Of a DNA stretch of 64,000 bases, positions 1 through 13,553 are shown piece by piece (within the stretch, counting starts at the first letter, position 1; each line of letters begins with the position of its first letter). The stretch covers positions 60,479-124,478 of the forward strand of contig CAMPDV010001198.1 in the NCBI GenBank assembly GCA_946699065.1, in the 5' to 3' direction. The position numbers and the translations under genes were made by a program. The notes under the pieces were generated by a model, which saw nothing but the letters and a program-made list of their open reading frames with translations, made no database searches and was not told the DNA's origin. The DNA comes from Loxodes magnus (lineage: Eukaryota > Ciliophora > Karyorelictea > Loxodida > Loxodidae).

Positions 1-3000
1 TGTGTGACCACTCATGGTCTTACAGGTACCTTTCTTGACGTCCCATAGTCTCACCGTATTATCTACACTGCCCGATACGATGAACTCTGAATCACTGGAT
101 ATAGTCACAGCATTTACAGATCTAGTGTGACCACTCATGGTCTTACAGGTACCTGTCTTGACGTCTCATAGTCTCACTGTATAATCATCACTTCCCGATA
201 CGATGAACTCTGAATCACTGGATATAGCCACAAATAATACAGAATCTGTGTGACCACTCATGGTCTTACAGGTACCTTTCTTGACGTCCCATAGTCTCAC
301 CGTATTATCTACACTGCCCGATACGATGAACTCTGAATCACTGGATATAGTCACAGCATTTACAGATCTAGTGTGACCACTCATGGTCTTACAGGTACCT
401 GTCTTGACGTCCCATAGTCTCACCGTATAATCATCACTGCCCGATACGATGAACTCTGAATCACTGGATATAGCCACAAATAATACAGAATCTGTGTGAC
501 CACTCATGGTCTTACAGGTACCTGTCTTGACGTCCCATAGTCTCACCGTATTATCTACACTGCCCGATACGATGAACTCTGAATCACTGGATATAGTCAC
601 AGCATTTACAGATCTAGTGTGACCACTCATGGTCTTACAAGTACCTGTCTTGACTTCCCATAGTCTCACCGTTTCATCATAACTTCCCGATACGATGAAC
701 TCTGAATCACTGGATATAGCCACAGCAGATACAGATCTAGTGTGACCACTCATGGTCTTACAGGTACCTGTCTTGACGTCCCATAGTCTCACCGTCTTAT
801 CTTAACTTCCCGATACGATGAACTCTGAATCACTGGATATAGCCACAGATAATACAGAATCTGTGTGACCACTCATGGTCTTACAGGTATCTGTCTTGAC
901 GTCCCATAGTCTCGCCGTATAATCATGACTGCCCGATACGATGAACTCTGAATCACTGGATATAGCCACAGATAATACAGAATCTGTGTGACCACTCATG
1001 GTCTTACAGGTATCTGTCTTGACGTCCCATAGTCTCGCCGTATAATCATGACTGCCCGATACGATGAACTCTGAATCACTGGATATAGCCACAAATAATA
1101 CAACACTAGTGTGACCACTCATGGTCTTACAGGTACCTGTCTTGACGTCCCATAGTCTCACCGTATTATCTACACTGCCCGATACGATGAACTCTGAATC
1201 ACTGGATATAGTCACAGCATTTACAGATCTAGTGTGACCACTCATGGTCTTACAGGTACCTGTCTTGACGTCTCATAGTCTCACTGTATAATCATCACTT
1301 CCCGATACGATGAACTCTGAATCACTGGATATAGCCACAAATAATACAGAATCTGTGTGACCACTCATGGTCTTACAGGTACCTGTCTTGACGTCTCATA
1401 GTCTCACTGTATAATCATCACTTCCCGATACGATGAACTCTGAATCACTGGATATAGTCACAGCATTTACAGATCTAGTGTGACCACTCATGGTCTTACA
1501 GGTACCTGTCTTGACGTCTCATAGTCTCACTGTATAATCATCACTTCCCGATACGATGAACTCTGAATCACTGGATATAGCCACAAATAATACAACACTA
1601 GTGTGACCACTCATGGTCTTACAGGTACCTGTCTTGACGTCCCATAGTCTCACCGTATTATCTACACTGCCCGATACGATGAACTCTGAATCACTGGATA
1701 TAGTCACAGCATTTACAGATCTAGTGTGACCACTCATGGTCTTACAGGTACCTGTCTTGACGTCTCATAGTCTCACTGTATAATCATCACTTCCCGATAC
1801 GATGAACTCTGAATCACTGGATATAGCCACAAATAATACAGAATCTGTGTGACCACTCATGGTCTTACAGGTACCTTTCTTGACGTCCCATAGTCTCACC
1901 GTATTATCTACACTGCCCGATACGATGAACTCTGAATCACTGGATATAGTCACAGCATTTACAGATCTAGTGTGACCACTCATGGTCTTACAGGTACCTG
2001 TCTTGACGTCTCATAGTCTCACTGTATAATCATCACTTCCCGATACGATGAACTCTGAATCACTGGATATAGCCACAGCAGATACAGATCTAATGTGACC
2101 ACTCATGGTCTTACAGGTACCTGTCTTGACTTCCCATAGTCTCACCGTCTTATCTACACTGCCCGATACGATGAACTCTGAATCACTGGATATAGTCACA
2201 GCATTTACAGATCTAGTGTGACCACTCATGGTCTTACAAGTACCTGTCTTGACTTCCCATAGTCTCACCGTTTCATCATAACTTCCCGATACGATGAACT
2301 CTGAATCACTGGATATAGCCACAGCAGATACAGATCTAGTGTGACCACTCATGGTCTTACAGGTACCTGTCTTGACGTCCCATAGTCTCACCGTCTTATC
2401 TTAACTTCCCGATACGATGAACTCTGAATCACTGGATATAGCCACAGATAATACAGAATCTGTGTGACCACTCATGGTCTTACAGGTATCTGTCTTGACG
2501 TCCCATAGTCTCGCCGTATAATCATGACTGCCCGATACGATGAACTCTGAATCACTGGATATAGCCACAAATAATACAGAATCTGTGTGACCACTCATGG
2601 TCTTACAGGTACCTGTCTTGACGTCCCATAGTCTCGCCGTATAATCATCACTGCCCGATACGATGAACTCTGAATCACTGGATATAGCCACAAATAATAC
2701 AACACTAGTGTGACCACTCATGGTCTTACAGGTACCTGTCTTGACGTCCCATAGTCTCACCGTATTATCTACACTGCCCGATACGATGAACTCTGAATCA
2801 CTGGATATAGTCACAGCATTTACAGATCTAGTGTGACCACTCATGGTCTTACAGGTACCTGTCTTGACGTCTCATAGTCTCACTGTATAATCATCACTTC
2901 CCGATACGATGAACTCTGAATCACTGGATATAGCCACAAATAATACAGAATCTGTGTGACCACTCATGGTCTTACAGGTACCTTTCTTGACGTCCCATAG

Positions 3001-3674
3001 TCTCACCGTATTATCATCACTTCCGATACGATGAACTCTGAATCACTGGATATAGTCACAGCATTTACAGATCTAGTGTGACCACTCATGGTCTTACAGG
3101 TACCTGTCTTGACGTCTCATAGTCTCACAGTATAATCATCACTTCCCGATACGATGAACTCTGAATCACTGGATATAGCCACAAATAATACAACACTAGT
3201 GTGACCACTCATGGTCTTACAGGTACCTGTCTTGACGTCCCATAGTCTCACCGTATTATCTACACTGCCCGATACGATGAACTCTGAATCACTGGATATA
3301 GTCACAGCATTTACAGATCTAGTGTGACCACTCATGGTCTTACAGGTACCTGTCTTGACGTCTCATAGTCTCACTGTATAATCATCACTTCCCGATACGA
3401 TGAACTCTGAATCACTGGATATAGCCACAAATAATACAGAATCTGTGTGACCACTCATGGTCTTACAGGTACCTTTCTTGACGTCCCATAGTCTCACCGT
3501 ATTATCTACACTGCCCGATACGATGAACTCTGAATCACTGGATATAGTCACAGCATTTACAGATCTAGTGTGACCACTCATGGTCTTACAAGTACCTGTC
3601 TTGACTTCCCATAGTCTCACCGTTTCATCATAACTTCCCGATACGATGAACTCTGAATCACTGGATATAGCCAC
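1..3674 (-). repeat. Duplicated block, copy 1 (lag 132 units)
   Basis: This block matches 16,236-19,910 unit for unit, including its TGA and TAA stops. The offset is 16,235 bp before position 3,023 and 16,236 bp (132 x 123) after it; the difference is a one-base deletion private to this copy. It probably extends to the left beyond the window. The match ends near 3,674, where SVVLFVAIS units replace RSVSAVAIS. Confidence 0.85.
3021..3026 (-). other. Frameshift: one-base deletion in CCC run
   Basis: CTTCCGATACG replaces CTTCCCGATACG. The duplicate at about 19,258 keeps CCC. The change is private to this copy and may be a homopolymer sequencing error. Confidence 0.8.
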
Positions 3675-4082
3675 AAATAATACAACACTAGTGTGACCAC
3701 TCATGGTCTTACAGGTACCTGTCTTGACGTCCCATAGTCTCACCGTATTATCTACACTGCCCGATACGATGAACTCTGAATCACTGGATATAGTCACAGC
3801 ATTTACAGATCTAGTGTGACCACTCATGGTCTTACAGGTACCTGTCTTGACGTCTCATAGTCTCACTGTATAATCATCACTTCCCGATACGATGAACTCT
3901 GAATCACTGGATATAGCCACAAATAATACAGAATCTGTGTGACCACTCATGGTCTTACAGGTACCTTTCTTGACGTCCCATAGTCTCACCGTTTCATCAT
4001 AACTTCCCGATACGATGAACTCTGAATCACTGGATATAGCCACAGATAATACAGAATCTGTGTGACCACTCATGGTCTTACA

Positions 4083-5340
4083 GGTACCTGTCTTGACTTC
4101 CCATAGTCTCACCGTTTCATCATAACTTCCCGATACGATGAACTCTGAATCACTGGATATAGCCACAGCAGATACAGATCTAGTGTGACCACTCATGGTC
4201 TTACAGGTACCTGTCTTGACGTCCCATAGTCTCACCGTCTTATCATCACTTCCCGATACGATGAACTCTGAATCACTGGATATAGCCACAGATAATACAT
4301 TACTAGTGTGACCACTCATGGTCTTACAGGTACCTGTCTTGACGTCCCATAGTCTCACCGTCTTATCTGCACTTCCCGATACGATGAACTCTGAATCACT
4401 GGATATATCCACAGCATATACCTAATGTGTGTGACCACTCATGGTCTTACAGGTACCTGTCTTGACGTCCCATAGTCTCACCGTCTTATCTTAACTTCCC
4501 GATACGATGAACTCTGAATCACTGGATATAGTCACAGCATTTACAGATCTAGTGTGACCACTCATGGTCTTACAGGTACCTGTCTTGACGTCTCATAGTC
4601 TCACTGTATAATCATCACTTCCCGATACAATGAACTCTGAATCACTGGATATAGCCACAAATAATACAACACTAGTGTGACCACTCATGGTCTTACAGGT
4701 ACCTGTCTTGACGTCCCATAGTCTCGCCGTATTATCTACACTGCCCGATACGATGAACTCTGAATCACTGGATATAGCCACAGCAGATACAGATCTAATG
4801 TGACCACTCATGGTCTTACAGGTACCTGTCTTGACTTCCCATAGTCTCACCGTCTTATCATCACTTCCCGATACGATGAACTCTGAATCACTGGATATAG
4901 TCACAGCAGATACAGATCTAGTGTGACCACTCATGGTCTTACAGGTACCTGTCTTGACGTCCCATAGTCTCGCCGTATAATCATGACTGCCCGATACGAT
5001 GAACTCTGAATCACTGGATATAGCCACAGATAATACAGAATCTGTGTGACCACTCATGGTCTTACAGGTACCTGTCTTGACGTCCCATAGTCTCGCCGTA
5101 TAATCATGACTGCCCGATACGATGAACTCTGAATCACTGGATATAGCCACAGCATTTACAGATCTAGTGTGACCACTCATGGTCTTACAGGTACCTGTCT
5201 TGACTTCCCATAGTCTCACCGTCTTATCATCACTTCCCGATACGATGAACTCTGAATCACTGGATATAGCCACAGATAATACAGAATCTGTGTGACCACT
5301 CATGGTCTTACAGGTACCTGTCTTGACGTCCCATAGTCTC
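4083..5340 (-). repeat. Landmark block copy 1 (DISSDS unit)
   Basis: This is the first of four copies of a roughly 1.26-kb block marked by GTG GAT (Val-Asp, giving DISSDS) at 4,401, SADKT, HTSNVLSV, and a TAG at residue 5 after HTH. The next copies lie 27, 59 and 77 units away. This copy differs by a RSVSAVTIS unit where the others have RSVNAVTIS. Confidence 0.8.
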
Positions 5341-5354
5341 GCCGTATTATCTAC

Positions 5355-5585
5355 ACTGCCGATACGATGAACTCTGAATCACTGGATATAGTCACAGATA
5401 ATACAGAATCTGTGTGACCACTCATGGTCTTACAGGTACCTGTCTTGACGTCCCATAGTCTCACCGTCTTATCTTAACTTCCCGATACGATGAACTCTGA
5501 ATCACTGGATATAGTCACAGCATTTACAGATCTAGTGTGACCACTCATGGTCTTACAGGTACCTGTCTTGACGTCCCATAGTCCT
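5355..5585 (-). other. Compensated frameshift pair
   Basis: A one-base deletion (GCCG for GCCCG, near 5,359) is followed by a one-base insertion (GTCCTC for GTCTC, near 5,583), so only about 224 bp is out of frame. The matching places in the duplicate near 8,682 and 8,904 have neither change. Confidence 0.8.
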
Positions 5586-5589
5586 CACC

Positions 5590-5890
5590 GTATTATCATC
5601 ACTTCCCGATACGATGAACTCTGAATCATTGGAAATAGCCACAGCATATACAGAACTAGTGTGACCACTCATGGAATTATAGGTACCTGTCTTGACTTCC
5701 CATAGTCTCACCGTATTATTATAACTTCCGAATACGATGAACTCTGAATCACTGGATATAGCCACAGATAATACAGAATCTGTGTGACCACTCATGGTCT
5801 TACAGGTACCTGTCTTGACGTCCCATAGTCTCACCGTATTATTATAACTTCCGAATACGATGAACTCTGAATCACTGGATATAGCCACAG
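5590..5890 (-). repeat. Divergent WD40 cassette (TYNSM / AISNDSE / FGSYNNT)
   Basis: Three adjacent units stand apart from the rest. In one GTCKTM is GTYNSM, in the next Ser13 is Asn with changed synonymous codons, and in two units Ser20 is Phe and Asp24 is Asn. The same cassette recurs near 8.9-9.2, 9.8-10.1, 15.1-15.4 and 41.0-41.4 kb, and partly near 12.7 kb. Several linked changes per unit suggest an older lineage carried along by block duplication. Asp24 is a tetrad residue, so these blades may be weaker. Confidence 0.75.
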
Positions 5891-7403
5891 ATAATACAGA
5901 ATCTGTGTGACCACTCATGGTCTTACAGGTACCTGTCTTGACGTCCCATAGTCTCACCGTTTCATCATAACTTCCCGATACGATGAACTCTGAATCACTG
6001 GATATAGCCACAAATAATACAGAATCTGTGTGACCACTCATGGTCTTACAGGTACCTTTCTTGACGTCCCATAGTCTCACCGTTTCATCATAACTTCCCG
6101 ATACGATGAACTCTGAATCACTGGATATAGCCACAGATGATACATAACTAGTGTGACCACTCATGGTCTTACAGGTACCTGTCTTGACGTCCCATAGTCT
6201 CACCGTATAATCTCCACTTCCCGATACGATAAACTCTGAATCACTGGATATAGCCACAGCAGATACAGATCTAGTGTGACCACTCATGGTCTTACAGGTA
6301 CCTGTCTTGACGTCCCATAGTCTCACCGTCTTATCTTAACTTCCCGATACGATGAACTCTGAATCACTGGATATAGTCACAGCATTTACAGATCTAGTGT
6401 GACCACTCATGGTCTTACAGGTACCTGTCTTGACGTCCCATAGTCTCACCGTATAATCATCACTGCCCGATACGATGAACTCTGAATCACTGGATATAGC
6501 CACAAATAATACAGAATCTGTGTGACCACTCATGGTCTTACAGGTACCTTTCTTGACGTCCCATAGTCTCACCGTATTATCTACACTGCCCGATACGATG
6601 AACTCTGAATCACTGGATATAGTCACAGCATTTACAGATCTAGTGTGACCACTCATGGTCTTACAGGTACCTGTCTTGACGTCTCATAGTCTCACTGTAT
6701 AATCATCACTTCCCGATACGATGAACTCTGAATCACTGGATATAGCCACAAATAATACAGAATCTGTGTGACCACTCATGGTCTTACAGGTACCTTTCTT
6801 GACGTCCCATAGTCTCACCGTATTATCTACACTGCCCGATACGATGAACTCTGAATCACTGGATATAGTCACAGCATTTACAGATCTAGTGTGACCACTC
6901 ATGGTCTTACAGGTACCTGTCTTGACGTCTCATAGTCTCACTGTATAATCATCACTTCCCGATACGATGAACTCTGAATCACTGGATATAGCCACAAATA
7001 ATACAGAATCTGTGTGACCACTCATGGTCTTACAGGTACCTTTCTTGACGTCCCATAGTCTCACCGTATTATCTACACTGCCCGATACGATGAACTCTGA
7101 ATCACTGGATATAGTCACAGCATTTACAGATCTAGTGTGACCACTCATGGTCTTACAGGTACCTGTCTTGACGTCCCATAGTCTCACCGTATAATCATCA
7201 CTGCCCGATACGATGAACTCTGAATCACTGGATATAGCCACAAATAATACAGAATCTGTGTGACCACTCATGGTCTTACAGGTACCTGTCTTGACGTCCC
7301 ATAGTCTCACCGTATTATCTACACTGCCCGATACGATGAACTCTGAATCACTGGATATAGTCACAGCATTTACAGATCTAGTGTGACCACTCATGGTCTT
7401 ACA

Positions 7404-8661
7404 AGTACCTGTCTTGACTTCCCATAGTCTCACCGTTTCATCATAACTTCCCGATACGATGAACTCTGAATCACTGGATATAGCCACAGCAGATACAGAT
7501 CTAGTGTGACCACTCATGGTCTTACAGGTACCTGTCTTGACGTCCCATAGTCTCACCGTCTTATCATCACTTCCCGATACGATGAACTCTGAATCACTGG
7601 ATATAGCCACAGATAATACATTACTAGTGTGACCACTCATGGTCTTACAGATACCTGTCTTGACGTCCCATAGTCTCACCGTCTTATCTGCACTTCCCGA
7701 TACGATGAACTCTGAATCACTGGATATATCCACAGCATATACCTAATGTGTGTGACCACTCATGGTCTTACAGGTACCTGTCTTGACGTCCCATAGTCTC
7801 ACCGTCTTATCTTAACTTCCCGATACGATGAACTCTGAATCACTGGATATAGTCACAGCATTTACAGATCTAGTGTGACCACTCATGGTCTTACAGGTAC
7901 CTGTCTTGACGTCTCATAGTCTCACTGTATAATCATCACTTCCCGATACAATGAACTCTGAATCACTGGATATAGCCACAAATAATACAACACTAGTGTG
8001 ACCACTCATGGTCTTACAGGTACCTGTCTTGACGTCCCATAGTCTCGCCGTATTATCTACACTGCCCGATACGATGAACTCTGAATCACTGGATATAGCC
8101 ACAGCAGATACAGATCTAATGTGACCACTCATGGTCTTACAGGTACCTGTCTTGACTTCCCATAGTCTCACCGTCTTATCATCACTTCCCGATACGATGA
8201 ACTCTGAATCACTGGATATAGTCACAGCATTTACAGATCTAGTGTGACCACTCATGGTCTTACAGGTACCTGTCTTGACGTCCCATAGTCTCGCCGTATA
8301 ATCATGACTGCCCGATACGATGAACTCTGAATCACTGGATATAGCCACAGATAATACAGAATCTGTGTGACCACTCATGGTCTTACAGGTACCTGTCTTG
8401 ACGTCCCATAGTCTCGCCGTATAATCATGACTGCCCGATACGATGAACTCTGAATCACTGGATATAGCCACAGCATTTACAGATCTAGTGTGACCACTCA
8501 TGGTCTTACAGGTACCTGTCTTGACTTCCCATAGTCTCACCGTCTTATCATCACTTCCCGATACGATGAACTCTGAATCACTGGATATAGCCACAGATAA
8601 TACAGAATCTGTGTGACCACTCATGGTCTTACAGGTACCTGTCTTGACGTCCCATAGTCTC
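7404..8661 (-). repeat. Landmark block copy 2
   Basis: It lies 3,321 bp (27 units) from copy 1. The landmark GGATATATCC is at 7,722. A private Thr36-to-Ile change (KTGICK) occurs near 7,650. Confidence 0.8.
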
Positions 8662-9656
8662 GCCGTATTATCTACACTGCCCGATACGATGAACTCTGAA
8701 TCACTGGATATAGTCACAGATAATACAGAATCTGTGTGACCACTCATGGTCTTACAGGTACCTGTCTTGACGTCCCATAGTCTCACCGTCTTATCTTAAC
8801 TTCCCGATACGATGAACTCTGAATCACTGGATATAGTCACAGCATTTACAGATCTAGTGTGACCACTCATGGTCTTACAGGTACCTGTCTTGACGTCCCA
8901 TAGTCTCACCGTATTATCATCACTTCCCGATACGATGAACTCTGAATCATTGGAAATAGCCACAGCATATACAGAACTAGTGTGACCACTCATGGAATTA
9001 TAGGTACCTGTCTTGACTTCCCATAGTCTCACCGTATTATTATAACTTCCGAATACGATGAACTCTGAATCACTGGATATAGCCACAGATAATACAGAAT
9101 CTGTGTGACCACTCATGGTCTTACAGGTACCTGTCTTGACGTCCCATAGTCTCACCGTATTATTATAACTTCCGAATACGATGAACTCTGAATCACTGGA
9201 TATAGCCACAGATAATACAGAATCTGTGTGACCACTCATGGTCTTACAGGTACCTGTCTTGACGTCCCATAGTCTCACCGTTTCATCATAACTTCCCGAT
9301 ACGATGAACTCTGAATCACTGGATATAGCCACAAATAATACAGAATCTGTGTGACCACTCATGGTCTTACAGGTACCTTTCTTGACGTCCCATAGTCTCA
9401 CCGTTTCATCATAACTTCCCGATACGATGAACTCTGAATCACTGGATATAGCCACAGATAATACAGAATCTGTGTGACCACTCATGGTCTTACAGGTACC
9501 TGTCTTGACTTCCCATAGTCTCACCGTTTCATCATAACTTCCCGATACGATGAACTCTGAATCACTGGATATAGCCACAGCAGATACAGATCTAGTGTGA
9601 CCACTCATGGTCTTACAGGTACCTGTCTTGACGTCCCATAGTCTCACCGTCTTATC

Positions 9657-10592
9657 TTAACTTCCCGATACGATGAACTCTGAATCACTGGATATAGTCA
9701 CAGCATTTACAGATCTAGTGTGACCACTCATGGTCTTACAGGTACCTGTCTTGACGTCCCATAGTCTCACCGTATTATCATCACTTCCCGATACGATGAA
9801 CTCTGAATCATTGGAAATAGCCACAGCATATACAGAACTAGTGTGACCACTCATGGAATTATAGGTACCTGTCTTGACTTCCCATAGTCTCACCGTATTA
9901 TTATAACTTCCGAATACGATGAACTCTGAATCACTGGATATAGCCACAGATAATACAGAATCTGTGTGACCACTCATGGTCTTACAGGTACCTGTCTTGA
10001 CGTCCCATAGTCTCACCGTATTATTATAACTTCCGAATACGATGAACTCTGAATCACTGGATATAGCCACAGATAATACAGAATCTGTGTGACCACTCAT
10101 GGTCTTACAGGTACCTGTCTTGACGTCCCATAGTCTCACCGTTTCATCATAACTTCCCGATACGATGAACTCTGAATCACTGGATATAGCCACAAATAAT
10201 ACAGAATCTGTGTGACCACTCATGGTCTTACAGGTACCTTTCTTGACGTCCCATAGTCTCACCGTTTCATCATAACTTCCCGATACGATGAACTCTGAAT
10301 CACTGGATATAGTCACAGCATTTACAGATCTAGTGTGACCACTCATGGTCTTACAGGTACCTGTCTTGACGTCCCATAGTCTCACCGTATAATCATCACT
10401 GCCCGATACGATGAACTCTGAATCACTGGATATAGCCACAAATAATACAGAATCTGTGTGACCACTCATGGTCTTACAGGTACCTTTCTTGACGTCCCAT
10501 AGTCTCACCGTATTATCTACACTGCCCGATACGATGAACTCTGAATCACTGGATATAGTCACAGCATTTACAGATCTAGTGTGACCACTCAT
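9657..10592 (-). CDS. Open WD40 segment, 311 codons, with divergent cassette
   Basis: It ends at TAA at residue 23. It contains the FGSYNNT pair, the GTYNSM unit and the AISNDSE unit that mark the divergent cassette. The preceding open piece at 8,796-9,647 carries the same cassette, so two copies lie within 1 kb here. Confidence 0.3.
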   Translation of the reverse strand: MSGHTRSVNAVTISSDSEFIVSGSVDNTVRLWDVKKGTCKTMSGHTDSVLFVAISSDSEFIVSGSDDYTVRLWDVKTGTCKTMSGHTRSVNAVTISSDSEFIVSGSYDETVRLWDVKKGTCKTMSGHTDSVLFVAISSDSEFIVSGSYDETVRLWDVKTGTCKTMSGHTDSVLSVAISSDSEFIVFGSYNNTVRLWDVKTGTCKTMSGHTDSVLSVAISSDSEFIVFGSYNNTVRLWEVKTGTYNSMSGHTSSVYAVAISNDSEFIVSGSDDNTVRLWDVKTGTCKTMSGHTRSVNAVTISSDSEFIVSGS

Positions 10593-10619
10593 GGTCTTAC
10601 AGGTACCTGTCTTGACGTC

Positions 10620-11669
10620 TCATAGTCTCACTGTATAATCATCACTTCCCGATACGATGAACTCTGAATCACTGGATATAGCCACAAATAATACAGAATC
10701 TGTGTGACCACTCATGGTCTTACAGGTACCTTTCTTGACGTCCCATAGTCTCACCGTATTATCTACACTGCCCGATACGATGAACTCTGAATCACTGGAT
10801 ATAGTCACAGCATTTACAGATCTAGTGTGACCACTCATGGTCTTACAAGTACCTGTCTTGACTTCCCATAGTCTCACCGTTTCATCATAACTTCCCGATA
10901 CGATGAACTCTGAATCACTGGATATAGCCACAGCAGATACAGATCTAGTGTGACCACTCATGGTCTTACAGGTACCTGTCTTGACGTCCCATAGTCTCAC
11001 CGTATTATCTACACTGCCCGATACGATGAACTCTGAATCACTGGATATAGTCACAGCATTTACAGATCTAGTGTGACCACTCATGGTCTTACAGGTACCT
11101 GTCTTGACGTCCCATAGTCTCACCGTATAATCATCACTGCCCGATACGATGAACTCTGAATCACTGGATATAGCCACAAATAATACAGAATCTGTGTGAC
11201 CACTCATGGTCTTACAGGTACCTGTCTTGACGTCCCATAGTCTCACCGTATTATCTACACTGCCCGATACGATGAACTCTGAATCACTGGATATAGTCAC
11301 AGCATTTACAGATCTAGTGTGACCACTCATGGTCTTACAAGTACCTGTCTTGACTTCCCATAGTCTCACCGTTTCATCATAACTTCCCGATACGATGAAC
11401 TCTGAATCACTGGATATAGCCACAGCAGATACAGATCTAGTGTGACCACTCATGGTCTTACAGGTACCTGTCTTGACGTCCCATAGTCTCACCGTCTTAT
11501 CATCACTTCCCGATACGATGAACTCTGAATCACTGGATATAGCCACAGATAATACATTACTAGTGTGACCACTCATGGTCTTACAGGTACCTGTCTTGAC
11601 GTCCCATAGTCTCACCGTCTTATCTGCACTTCCCGATACGATGAACTCTGAATCACTGGATATATCCAC
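10620..11669 (-). CDS. Open WD40 segment, 349 codons, about 8.5 blades
   Basis: The piece begins at the landmark unit in which Ala10 is Asp (DISSDS), followed by SADKT, HTSNVLSV and SDDKT. It ends at TGA replacing Trp30 after DDYTVRL. The first blades are shared with the four-copy landmark block described separately. Residue 31 alternates between Asp and Glu. The GTG start is only the first one after the upstream TAG (HTH-stop at about 11,680). Confidence 0.3.
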   Translation of the reverse strand: MDISSDSEFIVSGSADKTVRLWDVKTGTCKTMSGHTSNVLSVAISSDSEFIVSGSDDKTVRLWDVKTGTCKTMSGHTRSVSAVAISSDSEFIVSGSYDETVRLWEVKTGTCKTMSGHTRSVNAVTISSDSEFIVSGSVDNTVRLWDVKTGTCKTMSGHTDSVLFVAISSDSEFIVSGSDDYTVRLWDVKTGTCKTMSGHTRSVNAVTISSDSEFIVSGSVDNTVRLWDVKTGTCKTMSGHTRSVSAVAISSDSEFIVSGSYDETVRLWEVKTGTCKTMSGHTRSVNAVTISSDSEFIVSGSVDNTVRLWDVKKGTCKTMSGHTDSVLFVAISSDSEFIVSGSDDYTVRL

Positions 11670-12597
11670 AGCATATACCTAATGTGTGTGACCACTCATG
11701 GTCTTACAGGTACCTGTCTTGACGTCCCATAGTCTCACCGTCTTATCTTAACTTCCCGATACGATGAACTCTGAATCACTGGATATAGTCACAGCATTTA
11801 CAGATCTAGTGTGACCACTCATGGTCTTACAGGTACCTGTCTTGACGTCTCATAGTCTCACTGTATAATCATCACTTCCCGATACAATGAACTCTGAATC
11901 ACTGGATATAGCCACAAATAATACAACACTAGTGTGACCACTCATGGTCTTACAGGTACCTGTCTTGACGTCCCATAGTCTCGCCTTATTATCTACACTG
12001 CCCGATACGATGAACTCTGAATCACTGGATATAGCCACAGCAGATACAGATCTAATGTGACCACTCATGGTCTTACAGGTACCTGTCTTGACTTCCCATA
12101 GTCTCACCGTCTTATCATCACTTCCCGATACGATGAACTCTGAATCACTGGATATAGTCACAGCATTTACAGATCTAGTGTGACCACTCATGGTCTTACA
12201 GGTACCTGTCTTGACGTCCCATAGTCTCGCCGTATAATCATGACTGCCCGATACGATGAACTCTGAATCACTGGATATAGCCACAGATAATACAGAATCT
12301 GTGTGACCACTCATGGTCTTACAGGTACCTGTCTTGACGTCCCATAGTCTCGCCGTATAATCATGACTGCCCGATACGATGAACTCTGAATCACTGGATA
12401 TAGCCACAGCATTTACAGATCTAGTGTGACCACTCATGGTCTTACAGGTACCTGTCTTGACTTCCCATAGTCTCACCGTCTTATCATCACTTCCCGATAC
12501 GATGAACTCTGAATCACTGGATATAGCCACAGATAATACAGAATCTGTGTGACCACTCATGGTCTTACAGGTACCTGTCTTGACGTCCCATAGTCTC
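11340..12597 (-). repeat. Landmark block copy 3
   Basis: It lies 3,936 bp (32 units) from copy 2, with the landmark at 11,658. It shares a Thr26-to-Lys change (VDNKARL) with copy 4, so copies 3 and 4 are sisters. Confidence 0.8.
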
Positions 12598-13553
12598 ACC
12601 GTCTTATCTTAACTTCCCGATACGATGAACTCTGAATCACTGGATATAGTCACAGCATTTACAGATCTAGTGTGACCACTCATGGTCTTACAGGTACCTG
12701 TCTTGACGTCCCATAGTCTCACCGTATTATCATCACTTCCCGATACGATGAACTCTGAATCATTGGAAATAGCCACAGCATATACAGAACTAGTGTGACC
12801 ACTCATGGTCTTACAGGTACCTGTCTTGACTTCCCATAGTCTCACCGTCTTATCTACACTGCCCGATACGATGAACTCTGAATCACTGGATATAGCCACA
12901 GATAATACAGAATCTGTGTGACCACTCATGGTCTTACAGGTACCTGTCTTGACGTCCCATAGTCTCACCGTATTATTATAACTTCCGAATACGATGAACT
13001 CTGAATCACTGGATATAGCCACAGATAATACAGAATCTGTGTGACCACTCATGGTCTTACAGGTACCTGTCTTGACGTCTCATAGTCTCACTGTATAATC
13101 ATCACTTCCCGATACGATGAACTCTGAATCACTGGATATAGCCACAAATAATACAGAATCTGTGTGACCACTCATGGTCTTACAGGTACCTTTCTTGACG
13201 TCCCATAGTCTCACCGTCTCATCATAACTTCCCGATACGATGAACTCTGAATCACTGGATATAGTCACAGATAATACATAACTAGTGTGACCACTCATGG
13301 TCTTACAGGTACCTGTCTTGACGTCCCATAGTCTCACCGTCTCATCATAACTTCCCGATACGATGAACTCTGAATCACTGGATATAGCCACAGCATATAC
13401 AGAATCTGTGTGACCACTCATGGTCTTACAGGTACCTGTCTTGACGTCCCATAGTCTCACCGTATTATCTACACTGCCCGATACGATGAACTCTGAATCA
13501 CTGGATATAGTCACAGCATTTACAGATCTAGTGTGACCACTCATGGTCTTACA